A stretch of 64,000 bases of DNA from Antedon mediterranea (lineage: Eukaryota; Echinodermata; Crinoidea; Comatulida; Antedonidae), in contig NC_092678.1 in assembly GCF_964355755.1 (NCBI RefSeq), positions 581,922 through 645,921 on the forward strand, given 5' to 3'. The notes beneath the pieces are model-generated. The model did no database searches, was not told the origin of the DNA, and saw nothing but the letters and a program-made list of their open reading frames with translations. Made by a program: the position numbers and the translations under genes. This document shows, piece by piece, positions 1-11,900 of this stretch. How positions within the stretch are numbered: the first letter of the stretch is position 1; each line of letters begins with the position of its first letter.

Positions 1-46
1 GTCCATATATGGTCACATAAAGTTTGATAGTGTAGACAGAGCTTTA
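1..46. mobile_element. Right half of palindromic MITE family A
   Basis: The window opens inside a copy of a short palindromic element whose inverted end reads AAAGTTTGATAGTGTAGACA followed by GAGCTTT. Fuller copies at 18415, 38402 and 39378 show that this is the 3' half. It lies in an FBH1 intron. No coding capacity. Confidence 0.7.
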
Positions 47-91
47 ATGATAATAATGCCTCATAATATAAACATCATTTATTATTTTTAG

Positions 92-3000
92 CCCAACAGG
101 ACATCCTACTTTCTCAAGATTGCTCCAAGATTCTCGTTGGCGATCCTCACCAACAGATCTACAGTTTTAGAGGAGCAACAAATGCATTGCAGAACATTCC
201 TGCAACCAAAGTGTTTCATTTAACTCAGGTATTTACATTATGCATTCATATCGTTTATGTGTCATGAGAGACATACAAGAATCATAGGACAACATGCACA
301 AATACCACCAACTTACAGAACTGCCTTAAGGCTGTGTTTCCACTAGACCACCAACTTACAGAACTGCTGTTTCCACTAGAGACAAATTTATTTGCGCGAA
401 TCTAAAGTGTTCACTTAATGCACATGTGTATTAATATTTCATCTACTTTTGTGAAGTGAAGAAATGCAACCAATCATAACTGATAATGTTCGATTTGTGC
501 GGCTTAACCATTTATCTTTTGTTTCAATGTTTAGTTTGAGTATTCGGTAATTATATTCTAAATATTTAAATTGTATCACTGTATAGTCTTTCAGGTTTGG
601 ACCTGAAATAGCTTATGTAGCAGACTGTCTTCTTCTACAAAATTCAAAAAGCAAAAAGAAAAAGAATGTAATCGGAATAGAAGCATCGGGTAAGAAGTTT
701 TTTTCAGAATCAGAATTGTGTTGTTTGTAGTGACCTCTGACCTCCTTCCTCTCGTCAGGGAAGCTTCCCTTCCTCCCGTCTAAATTAGGCACAAAATTTG
801 ACAAAACAATTCTATTTGCATGCGATTCTCACTAGCAATTATACTGTACTTTATATTTATAGTTACTATAATGTTTGCTTATTGCAGCGTAAATGTTGTT
901 CTCTTTTTTTTATGGGAGGGGTGGGGGTTGGGGGGGGGGTTTGCATCACACTCACACGTGTTGGAAAAATTCAAGGTTTTGTATATCACCTTATAGGGTC
1001 AGTACTTGGTCAAGTGGTGGGGCAGATTGCGGTCATTTGTCGGACTAATCTTTGTCTATTTAACGAGCTTTGTAAGCTAACGGAACAAAATCAGAATGTC
1101 AGAATTGCTTTGGTTGGAGTAAGTTAACGTTTTTTCAAATCAATTTGTATTTTCATAGATAGAACAGTAACTATTAAAATACATGGTATTGTTGGAACTG
1201 TTATTAGTATATTCCATCAATTAAACATTAAACATTATTTTTAAATTTTTTTATTTATGTAGGGTGTTAAAAATTACCGTTTTGAGCAAATTCTAGATAT
1301 CCATAAACTACTTCTTCCAAAATCAGACAGGACCAAACGTAAGATACAGTATATTACTTATTTTATTTTCAATTTCAAAATGTTGAATTTTACCAAGATT
1401 TTGTATAACTTTTTGTTTTTTTATTTTCAGCTGGAAATGAAATAAATGACAAATTTATTAGTAAATTTTGCAACTTATCTCAACTGGAAAGATATGCTGA
1501 TAGTGTTGATGACTTAGAGTTACTGAACAGAATAGCAATTGTTAAAACGCATCACGCCAAAATACCAGAACATATTAAACGAATCAAGTCAAGAGTACAA
1601 GATGACCTTTCACTTGCAGGTCAGATACTAGCAATTGTTTTAACTTCTTTATTTCATATCTATAGTTGTTTATATTAGTATAAATTGTAAAACCAATTAA
1701 GGGTTTTTACAATGCAAATACGATCCACTACAATAGGATTTATCTGATAATTTTTGGGTAACAGTTTAATTTATTAACTTAGAGGATTTGAACAAATTTT
1801 GATATGTGCACAGCCACAAGGCCACAAGTGCACGGCCATAAGTGCACAGACACAAAATAACCCGCTTTAATATCCTAGCCCCTGATCAGATGAAATTGAG
1901 TTGTGTTAATAATGATCTTAATTTTATTCTCTTATCAGAAGTGGTGTTTTCAACAGCCCACAAGTCAAAGGGACTGGAGTTTGATTCAGTTAAATTAACC
2001 TGTGATTTTGTAGCCCAAGTTACCATGCAGATTGGATTTGATGGTAAGTTGTCTTAATTCAGTACTTACTGTACAATAAAAAGGCCCTTCCAATAATTGT
2101 GTTTTTACCCCGTCTGCGTGAAATCAAACCTGCAATGTTTGCAGCACTATTGCGTTGTCGGTTCCCAATTTTTAAGAGGAGTGTTGCAGCGCCCATGTGG
2201 CGGCTCTATATTGCTCTGTGCATAACAACTTCGTATCTGTTTGCAGATGGTTTTTTTCATCAAATAAGTTTTACTGGATGCTGGAATAGCAAATTGAGCA
2301 CCATATATTCACAAATTTCTTATGTGGAAATAATCGTATCTTGGAGTAAATCGCAGTTGTTTTTCTTGTTGTTTCCTGAAGTTCAGCTAGGCCCTGCTTG
2401 TGCCTTTATTGTTTTAATTCAAACTCATCACTGCCCAAGAACAATGGTTTGCTAGCATCAGTGGGAAGCTAGCCCTGTACTTTCAATCTGACTGTGCATA
2501 TTGTTATGTAAATGACCTTGTACACCTCATGCTTGAAGATCTGCTGTTTTCATGCTAATTAGCTATAGCTCTGAGTTTCTTCATGGTTTACAGGGCTGTG
2601 TAACCAACAACAATAACAGTTGTGAACTTCCTGAAGAATCTTGCTTAATTATACAATCTTTTAAGTTGAACTCTAGTAGCTGTAGTATCCACCTATTACC
2701 AAGGAGGCCAAAAAGAAAAACCAGGCGTGGTACAAGAGCTGGGCGTGACAAACACACTAAAAACAATCTATCATTTCCGGACTTATCATCAAACTCTCTC
2801 TTATCTAAAAACAATATTAAATTTTGCAGTATTAATACAAGATCCGTTCGGAACAAAACAACAGAATTTGTGGATTTCGTTATCGAACATAATCTGGATG
2901 TTGTTGCCCTTTCGGAAACGTGGCTTAAACCAGAAGACACATCAGTTATAGGAAATATTACACCCAACGGATACTCTCTCAAACATGCTCCCCGTGCTGG

Positions 3001-6000
3001 TACTAAAAGAGGTGGTGGAGTTGCACTTCTTTACAAGGAAAGCATAGCGGTTAAATGTTATGACACGGGATTATTACCAAAATCATTTGAACTGCTAAAT
3101 GTGGAAATAGTCAGCAATGCATCCTCAGTTTTCCTCGTAGCAGTATATCGTCCTCAAAGCAAATCAACGGGTTGCAGTCTAAATGTTTTCACTGAAGAAT
3201 TCTCAACTTTGGTTGATCACTATGTATTGAAGCCGGCTCCCATACTATTCGTTGGAGACTTTACCATCCATGTGGATATGCCAAATGATGCAGATGCAAT
3301 TCATTTTCGGAATCTACTTGTAGCAAGCAGTCTTCAACAGCATGTGTCTACACCTACACACCGACATGGTCATACATTAGACTTGCTGATCACTCGTTCA
3401 TCTGATCCTCCTGTTTTCTCAAACCTTAATGTCATTGATGGTATATCAGATCACTATGCAATCACATGTAATCTCCTTATCAAGAAGCCACCCGTAATCA
3501 CTAAATCCATCGAAACTCGTCATTGGAATGCTATAAATTTTGAGACATTATGTAAAGATATCACACAGTCTGATCTCGGAACTTCGCTCTCAAATCTTGA
3601 TTTATCAAGTAAAGTACGACTATATGTCACCACTTTGAGTGAACTTCTTGACAAACACGCACCACCGAAAAAGAGAACAGTAAAGGTCCGACCAAACACT
3701 AGTTGGTATAACAGTGACATCTATGCTGAGAAAAGAACAAAGCGTAAGCTTGAAAAGAAATGGAGAATCTCTCATCTGGAAATAGACCGTCAAGCTTACA
3801 TTGCACAGAAGAGGAATGTAAATTCCATGGTAAGAAAGGCAAAGGCCAACTACTACATTGGCTTGTGTGAAGAACATGCAGCAGATCAGAAAGGACTTTT
3901 TAAAATTGTTAACCAACTCCTTCATCATCGCCAGGTATCACCTCTCCCAGATAGTCTTTCTGACTTAGATCTTGCGAACAGGTTCTGTCAGTTTTTCACA
4001 GACAAGATCAAGATCATCAGAGACGACTTCAAGATTGATGACATGTCATTTAATGAGCCTGTGACAGCTGTTCATCAGCATCTCACAACATTTACACCAG
4101 CATCTCAAGATGAGATCCGCAACATTCTGATGAAATCACCAACAAAATCATGCAGGTTAGATCCAGTTCCTACTTCTATACTGAAGAAGTGTATAGACGC
4201 AGTCGTTCCAATAATAACGGAAATCATTAACCATTCCCTTAATACCGGCATAGTGCCAGATGAACTGAAAATTGCTCACGTTCGTCCTTTAATAAAAAAG
4301 CAAAACTTGGATCATAACACGCTGAAAAATTACCGCCCGGTGTCGAATCTTTCTTTTCTTGGAAAGACTCTGGAGCGTGTAGTGACATCACGCATTACTC
4401 CATATCTTCAAAAGCATAATTTAAACGAGAATTACCAGTCGGCATATCGTGCATGTCATAGCACGGAGAGTTCCCTTTTAAAGGTACAGAATGATTTGTT
4501 ACAAGGAATGAATGATGGGAAAATAACGCTATTGGTGTTGTTGGATTTGTCAGCAGCGTTTGATACAGTAGATCACCAAAGACTGATAACCCGTCTGAGA
4601 AATCGCATTGGCATAAATGGTGTTGCTCTTAACTGGTTCCAGTCATATCTTACAGGAAGACGTCAGCTAGTCTGTATCAATGATGCATTCTCAGATGAAG
4701 CTTGCCTGGAATATGGTGTACCACAGGGGTCAGTAATTGGGCCTGGCCAGTTTTCCATTTATACGCTTCCCCTTGGTGACATTATTCGCAAACACAGTCT
4801 ACATTTCCATTTCTATGCTGATGATACACAGATTTATGTGTCAGTAAATCCAGTGAAAAGGGATGTTGCTGCAGCAATCAGTAAGATGGAAGCCTGTATA
4901 GAAGATGTTCGCAATTGGATGACAACAAATTACCTAAAGTTGAATGATGGAAAGACAGAGTTTATTATCGTCGGGTCTAAATGTAACATCTCCAAAATCA
5001 ACATCACACATATCAGAATCGGAAACTCTAACATCGCTCCCTCATCGGTGGTCCGGAATCTGGGAATCATGCTGGATAGTAATCTCACTATGGAAGCACA
5101 AATAACAACTGTATCCAAAGCAGCATGCATATCGATTAGGAACCTTGGTCGTATTCGCGGTAATCTTAACAAGAAAACAGCTGAATTGATTGTACACTCA
5201 TTTGTCACTTCTAAAATTGACATTGGTAATGCCTTGTTGTTTGGCATACCAAAATCTCAAATACAACGTTTGCAGCGCTTGCAAAATATGGCAGCTAGAA
5301 TTGTAACTTATACAAAATCAAACGCTCACATAACTCCTGTCCTGATGGATTTGCATTGGTTGCCTGTTCAACAACGTATTAAGTACAAACTTGCGTTGTT
5401 TGTATTCAAGATCCTAAATGACAGTGCTCCTGCTTATTTATCTGACCTTGTGGATCGTTACGAATCATCCCGCAGAGGCCTACGATCATTGTCACAAAAC
5501 CTTCTTCAAGAGCGTAGAGCGAAAAATCAGTGGGGTCAGAGATCTTTTTACGTTGCGGCCGCAAGTGTATGGAACAGCTTACCAGCAACAGTTAAATGCT
5601 CAACTAGTCTAAACAGTTTCAAGACAAACCTAAAGACGTCGCTATTCGCTGATGTTCTCGCACGTTGTTAATGCACAAAGCGCCATGAGCGCCACATGGG
5701 TGGAGGATACCGGCGCTATATAAGTTTTCATTTATTATTATTATTACTTGTGATTACGCAATACAGCACTTTGCGTCGATAAGTCGCTGCATTGCGTTCT
5801 AGTGGAAACCAGGCTGAAGACAAATAAAAGGCTAAAAGCACTAATAAGTAAAGGTTTGCAGTAAATACCAAACAATGTCAATAACATAAAATTCTACACA
5901 TGCTAACTATAATCATATAGGACTTAAAATAAATACTTAAAATCCTGATTAATATTTCTTGCAGGTGTTCAGATTCGAATGATACAACAGAATATACCAG

Positions 6001-7203
6001 ATGATGAGTTGAACTTACTTTATGTCGCTTTAACAAGAGCCAAGAAGAGACTTAAGCTTACAAGTCCTATACTCAAAATGCTGGCTAAATTAAATGTAAT
6101 TAAATCTACAGCATAATTTCTAGAATACTTGAGTAGGGAAGAAATTGAGACTCATAAATGAAGTTGTAGCAATAACAGAATATCAGATAATCAATAACAC
6201 TAACAGTATGGGATAATCAATAACAGAACATTAGATAATTAATCACAGTATGGGATAATCAATAACAGAATATGGGATAATCAATAACAGAATATGGGAT
6301 AATTAATAACAGAACATTGGATAATCAATAACAGAACATTGGATAATCAATAACAGAACATTGGATACAAGAAACCAGTATTATTACCAAACAATTTAAA
6401 TACTATGGTAACGTATGTGTTTCTTTTCTATTTCAGGAGACGTTTACCTACCCAGTTTCTACAAAGACAGTGATTGGCAAAGATGGGGATATAGTTGTCA
6501 AATGTCTAGAGTGCACCTACAAAATAGAACCTACTACAGTGTTAATATTTGAGAGGTTGAAGGTCAACTTGGTACGTTTTAAATGATTGAATTTCCAATT
6601 CATTGTTTTAATAAATAATTTAAAAACACAGTTTTGGCTTTCGTTACTGTGTATTTGGTAGAAATTTATTTAAATAAAGAATAAATTAAATCCAAATTAA
6701 GAAGAAAATGACTGATAGTACTGTATTAAGTTATCTGAATAAGTGAGTGAGTGGCCGAGCAGTTAAGACAGTGGAACCGTAATTACGTAGCCTTATGGCA
6801 TCGGCAGGGGTTCGAGGCTCACTCACTCCATGGTTCTGCTGGTAGAACGAGTCTTCTCGGATAAGGACTATAAACCGTACAGTAGGTCCAGTGTACACAT
6901 TTAGCTCGTGTGCACTTTAAAGAACCTAGTACATCTTTCGAGACGAGTAGGGGGTTACCCCGGTGTATTAGTACATCACAGCCACTGATCACCAACTGGG
7001 CCCTCTGGGACTGAAGAGGTTACCCAGTATAAATATAAATTTCAATTCAATTATACACAATTTTATTGTTCGTTAAAATAATCATACAAATTTGTATTTC
7101 ATAGGAATATTCTGATCAGGCGTTTCGACCGGGTGGCTTCCTGTGCCCTATATGCGCAGCCGCAACGAACAAAGCATTTGCTTCATTAGTTACACCTACC
7201 TAG
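92..7203 (+). CDS. FBH1: F-box DNA helicase 1 (FBH1/FBXO18-like), 3' part, nine exons
   Basis: UvrD/Rep-type superfamily 1 helicase. In animals FBH1 is an SCF-associated 3'-5' helicase that dismantles RAD51 filaments and acts at stalled forks in the nucleus. Exons read: 92-228, 587-689, 997-1118, 1263-1338, 1431-1619, 1939-2043, 5965-6095, 6437-6571, 7105-7203 (TAG stop). Codon phases match across all junctions. Visible motifs: [13 protein letters not shown] in the first exon, [11 protein letters not shown] at the second exon start, QIAVICRTN in the third, [14 protein letters not shown] in the sixth, and [15 protein letters not shown] (helicase motif VI) in the seventh. The last two exons carry CLEC and CPIC cysteine pairs, as in the FBH1 tail. 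The N-terminal F-box and Walker A exons lie left of the window. The intron before the motif VI exon is about 3.9 kb because a LINE sits in it. The exon ending at 1619 has a weak donor (GTCAGA). The order of motifs and the tail make FBH1 much more likely than other UvrD-like proteins. Confidence 0.9.
2552..5671 (+). mobile_element. CR1/L2-like non-LTR retrotransposon ORF2 (endonuclease + reverse transcriptase), uninterrupted
   Basis: A single 1039-residue reading frame in the sense direction of a FBH1 intron. Residues about 88-310 are an APE-type endonuclease: SINTRS near 93, SETW at 121-124, VYRP near 198, GDFTIH at 235-240, LDLLIT near 276 and SDH at 299-301. A reverse transcriptase follows, with [11 protein letters not shown] (Asp at 671), VPQGSVIGP and FYADDTQIY (YADD at 755-758). 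The C-terminal region carries the usual HWLPVQQRI and FKILN motifs of CR1/L2-type elements. Length and lack of stops indicate a young copy. One odd residue: the conserved GDFN of the nuclease reads GDFT (Thr238), replacing an Asn that is catalytic in this fold. No ORF1 was found upstream. Host-gene function is unlikely. Confidence 0.92.
5672..5750 (+). mobile_element. 3' UTR and (ATT)n tail of the LINE
   Basis: After the stop codon come about 60 bases ending GGCGCTATATAAG and a run of ATT repeats. This is a typical end for target-primed CR1/L2-type insertions. Similar GGCGCTATATAAA ends occur at about 13030-13060 and, inverted, near 18295-18340, so the family has several copies in this window. 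Confidence 0.75.
5755..5820. mobile_element. Partial MITE family B next to the LINE tail
   Basis: The stretch contains GATTACGCAATACAGCACTT and ends GTTCTAGTGGAAACCAGGCT, matching the inverted terminal region of family B (TTGGTTCCCACTAG). A related CAGCACTATTGCGTTGTCGG segment lies at 2140-2163, on the other side of the LINE. The LINE may therefore have landed in an older MITE; the left match is weak. Confidence 0.45.
6175..6366. repeat. Short minisatellite, about 22-bp unit
   Basis: Imperfect tandem copies built on GATAATCAATAACAGAACAT in the FBH1 intron between the last three exons. Unit length and spacing vary. Confidence 0.8.
6743..7050 (+). mobile_element. tRNA-headed SINE (class II tRNA-like head)
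   Basis: The first 85 bases resemble a Ser/Leu-type tRNA. A 7-bp acceptor stem pairs GTGAGTG at 6743 with CACTCAC at about 6821. The A-box lies in GTGGCCGAGCAGTTAAG and the B-box in GGTTCGAGGC. A roughly 220-bp non-tRNA body follows, containing TCTTCTCGGATAAGGACTAT, and it ends in a TTCAATTCAATT tail. The body is found again in reverse orientation at 14290-14842 and degraded at about 18596-18740, which identifies it as an interspersed SINE and not a tRNA gene. It lies in the last FBH1 intron. Confidence 0.82.
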
Positions 7204-8939
7204 ATGTGCAGTCACTAGAAGACGGAAGCGTAACTAAAAACAGAACTATATAGCGCCCTCTAAATGTGCAGCTGCAACAATGTTCATCATAAGATTTTAC
7301 GAGGCTAGAGAAGTGCTATTAAAGTGTCATAAAATAACCAATGATTAAGAAATAGAGACAACAAGTTGTCAGAGATGTGAGAATACTAGCAGGAAACGAA
7401 CCTACAGTAGGTGTTGAAGAAAAAAAATAGACCTACAGTAGGTACTGTATATTCACAGAAGACAAACAATAATTCCTTATTATTACATAGCAACTGGTTG
7501 TTAAAAGACAGCGTGCAAAGGTCCGGATAAATCTTTTGGAAAAGATTTTACATGGTTCAACAGAAGTTAAGAAAACAATCTTTTATTAGAATATTTTAGT
7601 ATATTTAAAAATGTAATCTAATTTTGTATCCTTTGATTAAATTTCCAAAAATATAATTCCAAGTTAAATACAGTACTAAAACGTACAGTTCCAAAAAGTT
7701 TATAAAATCATGGTGCTATAATCATATTCTGTTATCTATGCATGACAATGACATACAATAATGCTATTTTAATTACCTTCATTTTGAGATAAAATTATAA
7801 AAATGTTTATCATTAGTTAGCATACACAAATTAATTTGTAGTAAATAAAACATAGCCTATTAATTTTATGCAGTCTTAATAAACTCTGCCTACACTAACA
7901 AACTAGTTTGACAAATAAAGTGTGATGTGCCCAAATTATGGTAGGGATATGACATCATCATGTCCATATATGGGCACCTCACATTTCACAGACTTTTATA
8001 GTGTAGATAGCTAGCTTTTATTTATTGTAGATTGATACACTCAAACGAAAAATTATTATTAAGAACAAATTATTTTTTTTGTTTGGTAGAGACGGATTGT
8101 TTTTAAATAAAATTTTAAAAAATGAATCACGATATCATGGTTTATTTGTGTTATGCGCATTTTTATCCAAACCAAGTTATTTTTTTTTATCAATATTTTT
8201 TTTATTAATATTTATATCACAATATCAGAGTATGATTATATACTGAGCATGCATCTAACTAATAAATTAGAGAGTTTCTATATTGGTAAGATATTACAGT
8301 AGTGTTACTCTTTTCTGACCTTTCTCTCACAAGAAAGGATTATAAGTTGCTGAAGTGAGCCCTCTAACGGTTGGAATAAACACTTAGGCTTGGTTTATAA
8401 GGTCGTCTGGATATTTAAGACTACACCATAATAATGATTTGACAGCAAAATGTAATTTCTATTTTTAACCGTTACTTTTCTGTAAGTAACGTTATTTATA
8501 AAAATCTGATGTTGGCTTTCTCAAGATTTCATTTAAAATAAACTACAATTGTACAAAAACGATTATTACAGAGTAGGTCTACGATACATTGTTGGTAAGT
8601 TTTAACTTTGATTTTTCTAACCCGCTGCTGCTGCACAGGAAGTGTACAGTAAATAGTAAGTACACTGTATAAATAATCATGGAGTTAAAAACTCCCTGGT
8701 ATAATTTTGTACTGTAACTGTATTTTAGTGTCAGGTTCCTTCGATCAACAAAACTAATCAGTGACTATTAATGCTAAAGTGCAATAGATACAAAAATATA
8801 TAGAATTGTTTTACAACTAAAATGCATATTATTTACAATTATTAAATATTATTATTAAAAAATGGGTTTTGCTCATTCTTAATGTTGCTATTTTAGCACT
8901 ACAGAACTGGCTGGAAATAGCGGGACACAATCTCTCAAT
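7204..8939. other. FBH1 3' UTR and intergenic DNA to the next gene
   Basis: AT-rich, with no coding signal. Candidate polyadenylation signals (AATAAA) for FBH1 occur near 7846 and 7915. A degraded family A MITE lies at about 7876-8012 (its centre reads GACATCATCATGTCCATATA). The promoter of the downstream plus-strand gene should lie near 8600-8900, but no clear TATA element stands out. Confidence 0.5.
7876..8012. mobile_element. MITE family A, diverged full-length copy
   Basis: Palindromic copy with TCTGCCTACACTAACAAACT at the left, a central GTCCATATATGGGCAC core and a diverged right arm ending TAGTGTAGATAGCTAGC. Better preserved copies are at 38402 and 39378. Confidence 0.75.
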
Positions 8940-11900
8940 ATGGGACAGCAGCAATCGAGTTTGTCTTACAAGACAGATTTGGAAAATAAGGAACACCTCA
9001 AGGACCACATCTTAGGCGCAATCTACGGCAACTGTATCGGCGATGCTATTGGACTACTCACAGAATTCATGACAAAGGAACAAGCAGAACAAGTAAAGAT
9101 AAAAATACTGCAGTAACTAGTATTTGTAAAAGGGGGTGATTACTAATATTAATAATGTAAATGAACAGCATGACAAATGTTCAAATTAGTAAAAATTTGG
9201 TAAAATTCCTTCTTTAAAAATCCAACATTTAAAATTCCTCCAAAGTAATCAAGAAAATGTGTTACAATGTATGAAATAAAAAATACTCCTTATTAAAATT
9301 AATTTGAGCTTAAACTTCTAAAAATTAATTTAAAATTACAAAATCGGTTGAATGAAAGTAAATCTTTAATTTCAACAGAATTATACAAGGCCGTTGGAGT
9401 ACACGTCTAAGACATTGATACCAAAACAGTTCATGCATCAACACGTGTTCCCAGTAGCTGATTGGACGGACGACAGCGACCAAATGATCCTAATAATGCA
9501 TTCATTAACATTCAATAAAGGAAAGGTAATAACAAACCTAACAGAAACATTCATAATAAAATATATAATAATAATAGGATTGTATTCTCAGATATATTAT
9601 ATTTCACTATAGTATCTCTATAGTATACTGTACTCTATATATTGAGACATTATAATTCTTCTAATTTCATTCATCTTCAATAATGAAGCACCTACTATTC
9701 ACAGGCGGCCCATAGACAGGGGGTTATGGTTTGGGTAAACACCCTTTTACAGTGAACCCTCCACCATCCCCAACTACCCTCATCCCTATCAAAAATCTAC
9801 ACAATTGGTGTTACAGATTGAATACCCTACAGTAGAATATATTACTAGTAGTAATAATTAGACAATTGGTGTGCATAGACTATGGTACGTCTTACTAACC
9901 CTATCCATATCTATAGCAGCGCGCGTTCTCAATTCATAGTACGGTAAGCTGGCCCATAGAACCATAGGCACAACCCCCCTCTAAACTAAACAGATCATTA
10001 GATTTGATGATGTTTGTAACGTCAAAATTTATGATAAGGTCATTGCCATAATGAAAGATGAGTCATCCACTCTATAGTGATTTTCAATGGTTGAGATCTG
10101 GAAGGCGTTTGAGGGCTACACGCTGTAGAACAAAACGCTTCCTTAATTCTTTTGTTCCGTACTCAATTAGACATTTTAATAATCGTTGTTAAGTCGTTGA
10201 ATTTTGTTGCTATGTAATTTTATTGTATTAACCTTTTAACTTTGAGCAATTGTATGTCACATGAATTTCCGTATGGACAAATAAAATGAACTATAAACTC
10301 CTCCCCACCCTTGTCAGATCCTGTCTATGGATGGGTTTGATTCAAATCACAGATGGTATTATTAATGACAAGAATGAATATGAAAATTAAACGATATAAC
10401 TGTTTTATCCTATCATCATAGGCTGTTGCTATAGACTTTGCCAAAAGGTTAGACGACTGGGCAACAGATGGCTTTAAGGAGTTAGGAGACACGTCAGGAA
10501 TGGGCGTTGGTAGAACCACCAACATGGTTATGTTCCATGAGAGTTTCCTTACTAATCCTCACAAGGTTAGAAACAAATTCGTTTTTAGATGGGAATTGGG
10601 AAGACGGGATGTCTAGAAAACTCAGATCTAGCTGTACATTATTTATTTACTTCATACACATCCTACAGTGAGCACAAACTCGTCAATGGATGTATCGTGC
10701 TTATAAACTATTAGTTACTATATATCTCGTTTGAGGCTTAGGGAGTGGAGTAGAAAGAGTTGTGAGTTACAACCCTGGCACTAGGTCAAGATTGAAGGCA
10801 AGCACATTAACCACCAAGCTACAGCTCCACTAATTAGTCATTAATGTCATCAGGCATATCAACATGGTTCATAAAATAGATAATAATAATAAAATTAGAA
10901 ATTTAGGGAAAGCTAATATTATAAAGATAAACTAGACAATTACTTCAATTGAAAACCAACCAATAAAATTGAACTGCTGAAATATTGGATTGCAGATCTG
11001 TTTATACTGTATGTTGTTACACATGCTGGCTTTTAGTTTACCTAATAAAATACCTGCTGCTCATATCTTAGTATTGTTATAAACAAAACATTAGTTCTTA
11101 CCTTATACTCCTCTGTAAGGGTAAGTCTTGATGTATTATCCAGTTAAAGTATTATCCAGTTAAAGTATTATCCAGTTAAAGTTATCTAGTTAATGTTATC
11201 CAGTTAATGTATTATCCAGTTAATGTATTATCCAAGTAAAATATTATCCAGGTAAATTTAAAATGACAATGCACAGTACTGAATCAATCGCATTGTAAAG
11301 CGTTATCCTACCAGTTGACTTAAGTATCCTACCAGTTGACTTAAGTATCCTACCAGTTGACTTAAGTATCATCCAGGTAAAATAAAGAATGGTAAAAATC
11401 TACACATTGCAATGGCTTCCATTGTATGCAAGTATGTTGTCTTTCAATCTTGAATGCTCACCCTACCAGTTATAGGCCTAGTCACCGGCCTAGCTAGTCC
11501 CCAGCCTAGCTGGTCCCCGGCCTAGTCCAGGTAAAATTAAGATTGGAACAGTATATCACACATTACCAGTTTTAGTAAATATCCAAGACTGTACATCATA
11601 TAATATCACTTCCATTTGAAATTAAACTTCTATGATCATCAATAATTTAACCCTCAATATTTGACAGTAAAGCTAGGCCATACCTCCATGGCTAGGCCTA
11701 CATGTGCTCACAACAGCACAGCATGATTCTTGTTGTTCACCACTCAGCCAATCACAAGTCATTGTCATGGTTGATTGATTTCAACCCAATTTGCATAAAC
11801 TTCACCTGTGTAGTTATATCTGAAAAGTGAAACTATTACAGAACACAAGAGGGCGGTATTTTTTAATGGATTAAAAATGATGCTCTTTTCTTTTTTTCAT

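Noticed and set aside
2099-2455. 118-residue frame upstream of the LINE as ORF1
   Set aside because: No coiled coil, RRM or zinc-knuckle features, and part of it is MITE-like sequence.
6743-6827. Functional tRNA-Ser or tRNA-Leu gene
   Set aside because: A- and B-box and acceptor stem are present, but the anticodon arm is irregular, the T-arm pairing is poor and a SINE body that recurs elsewhere follows directly.
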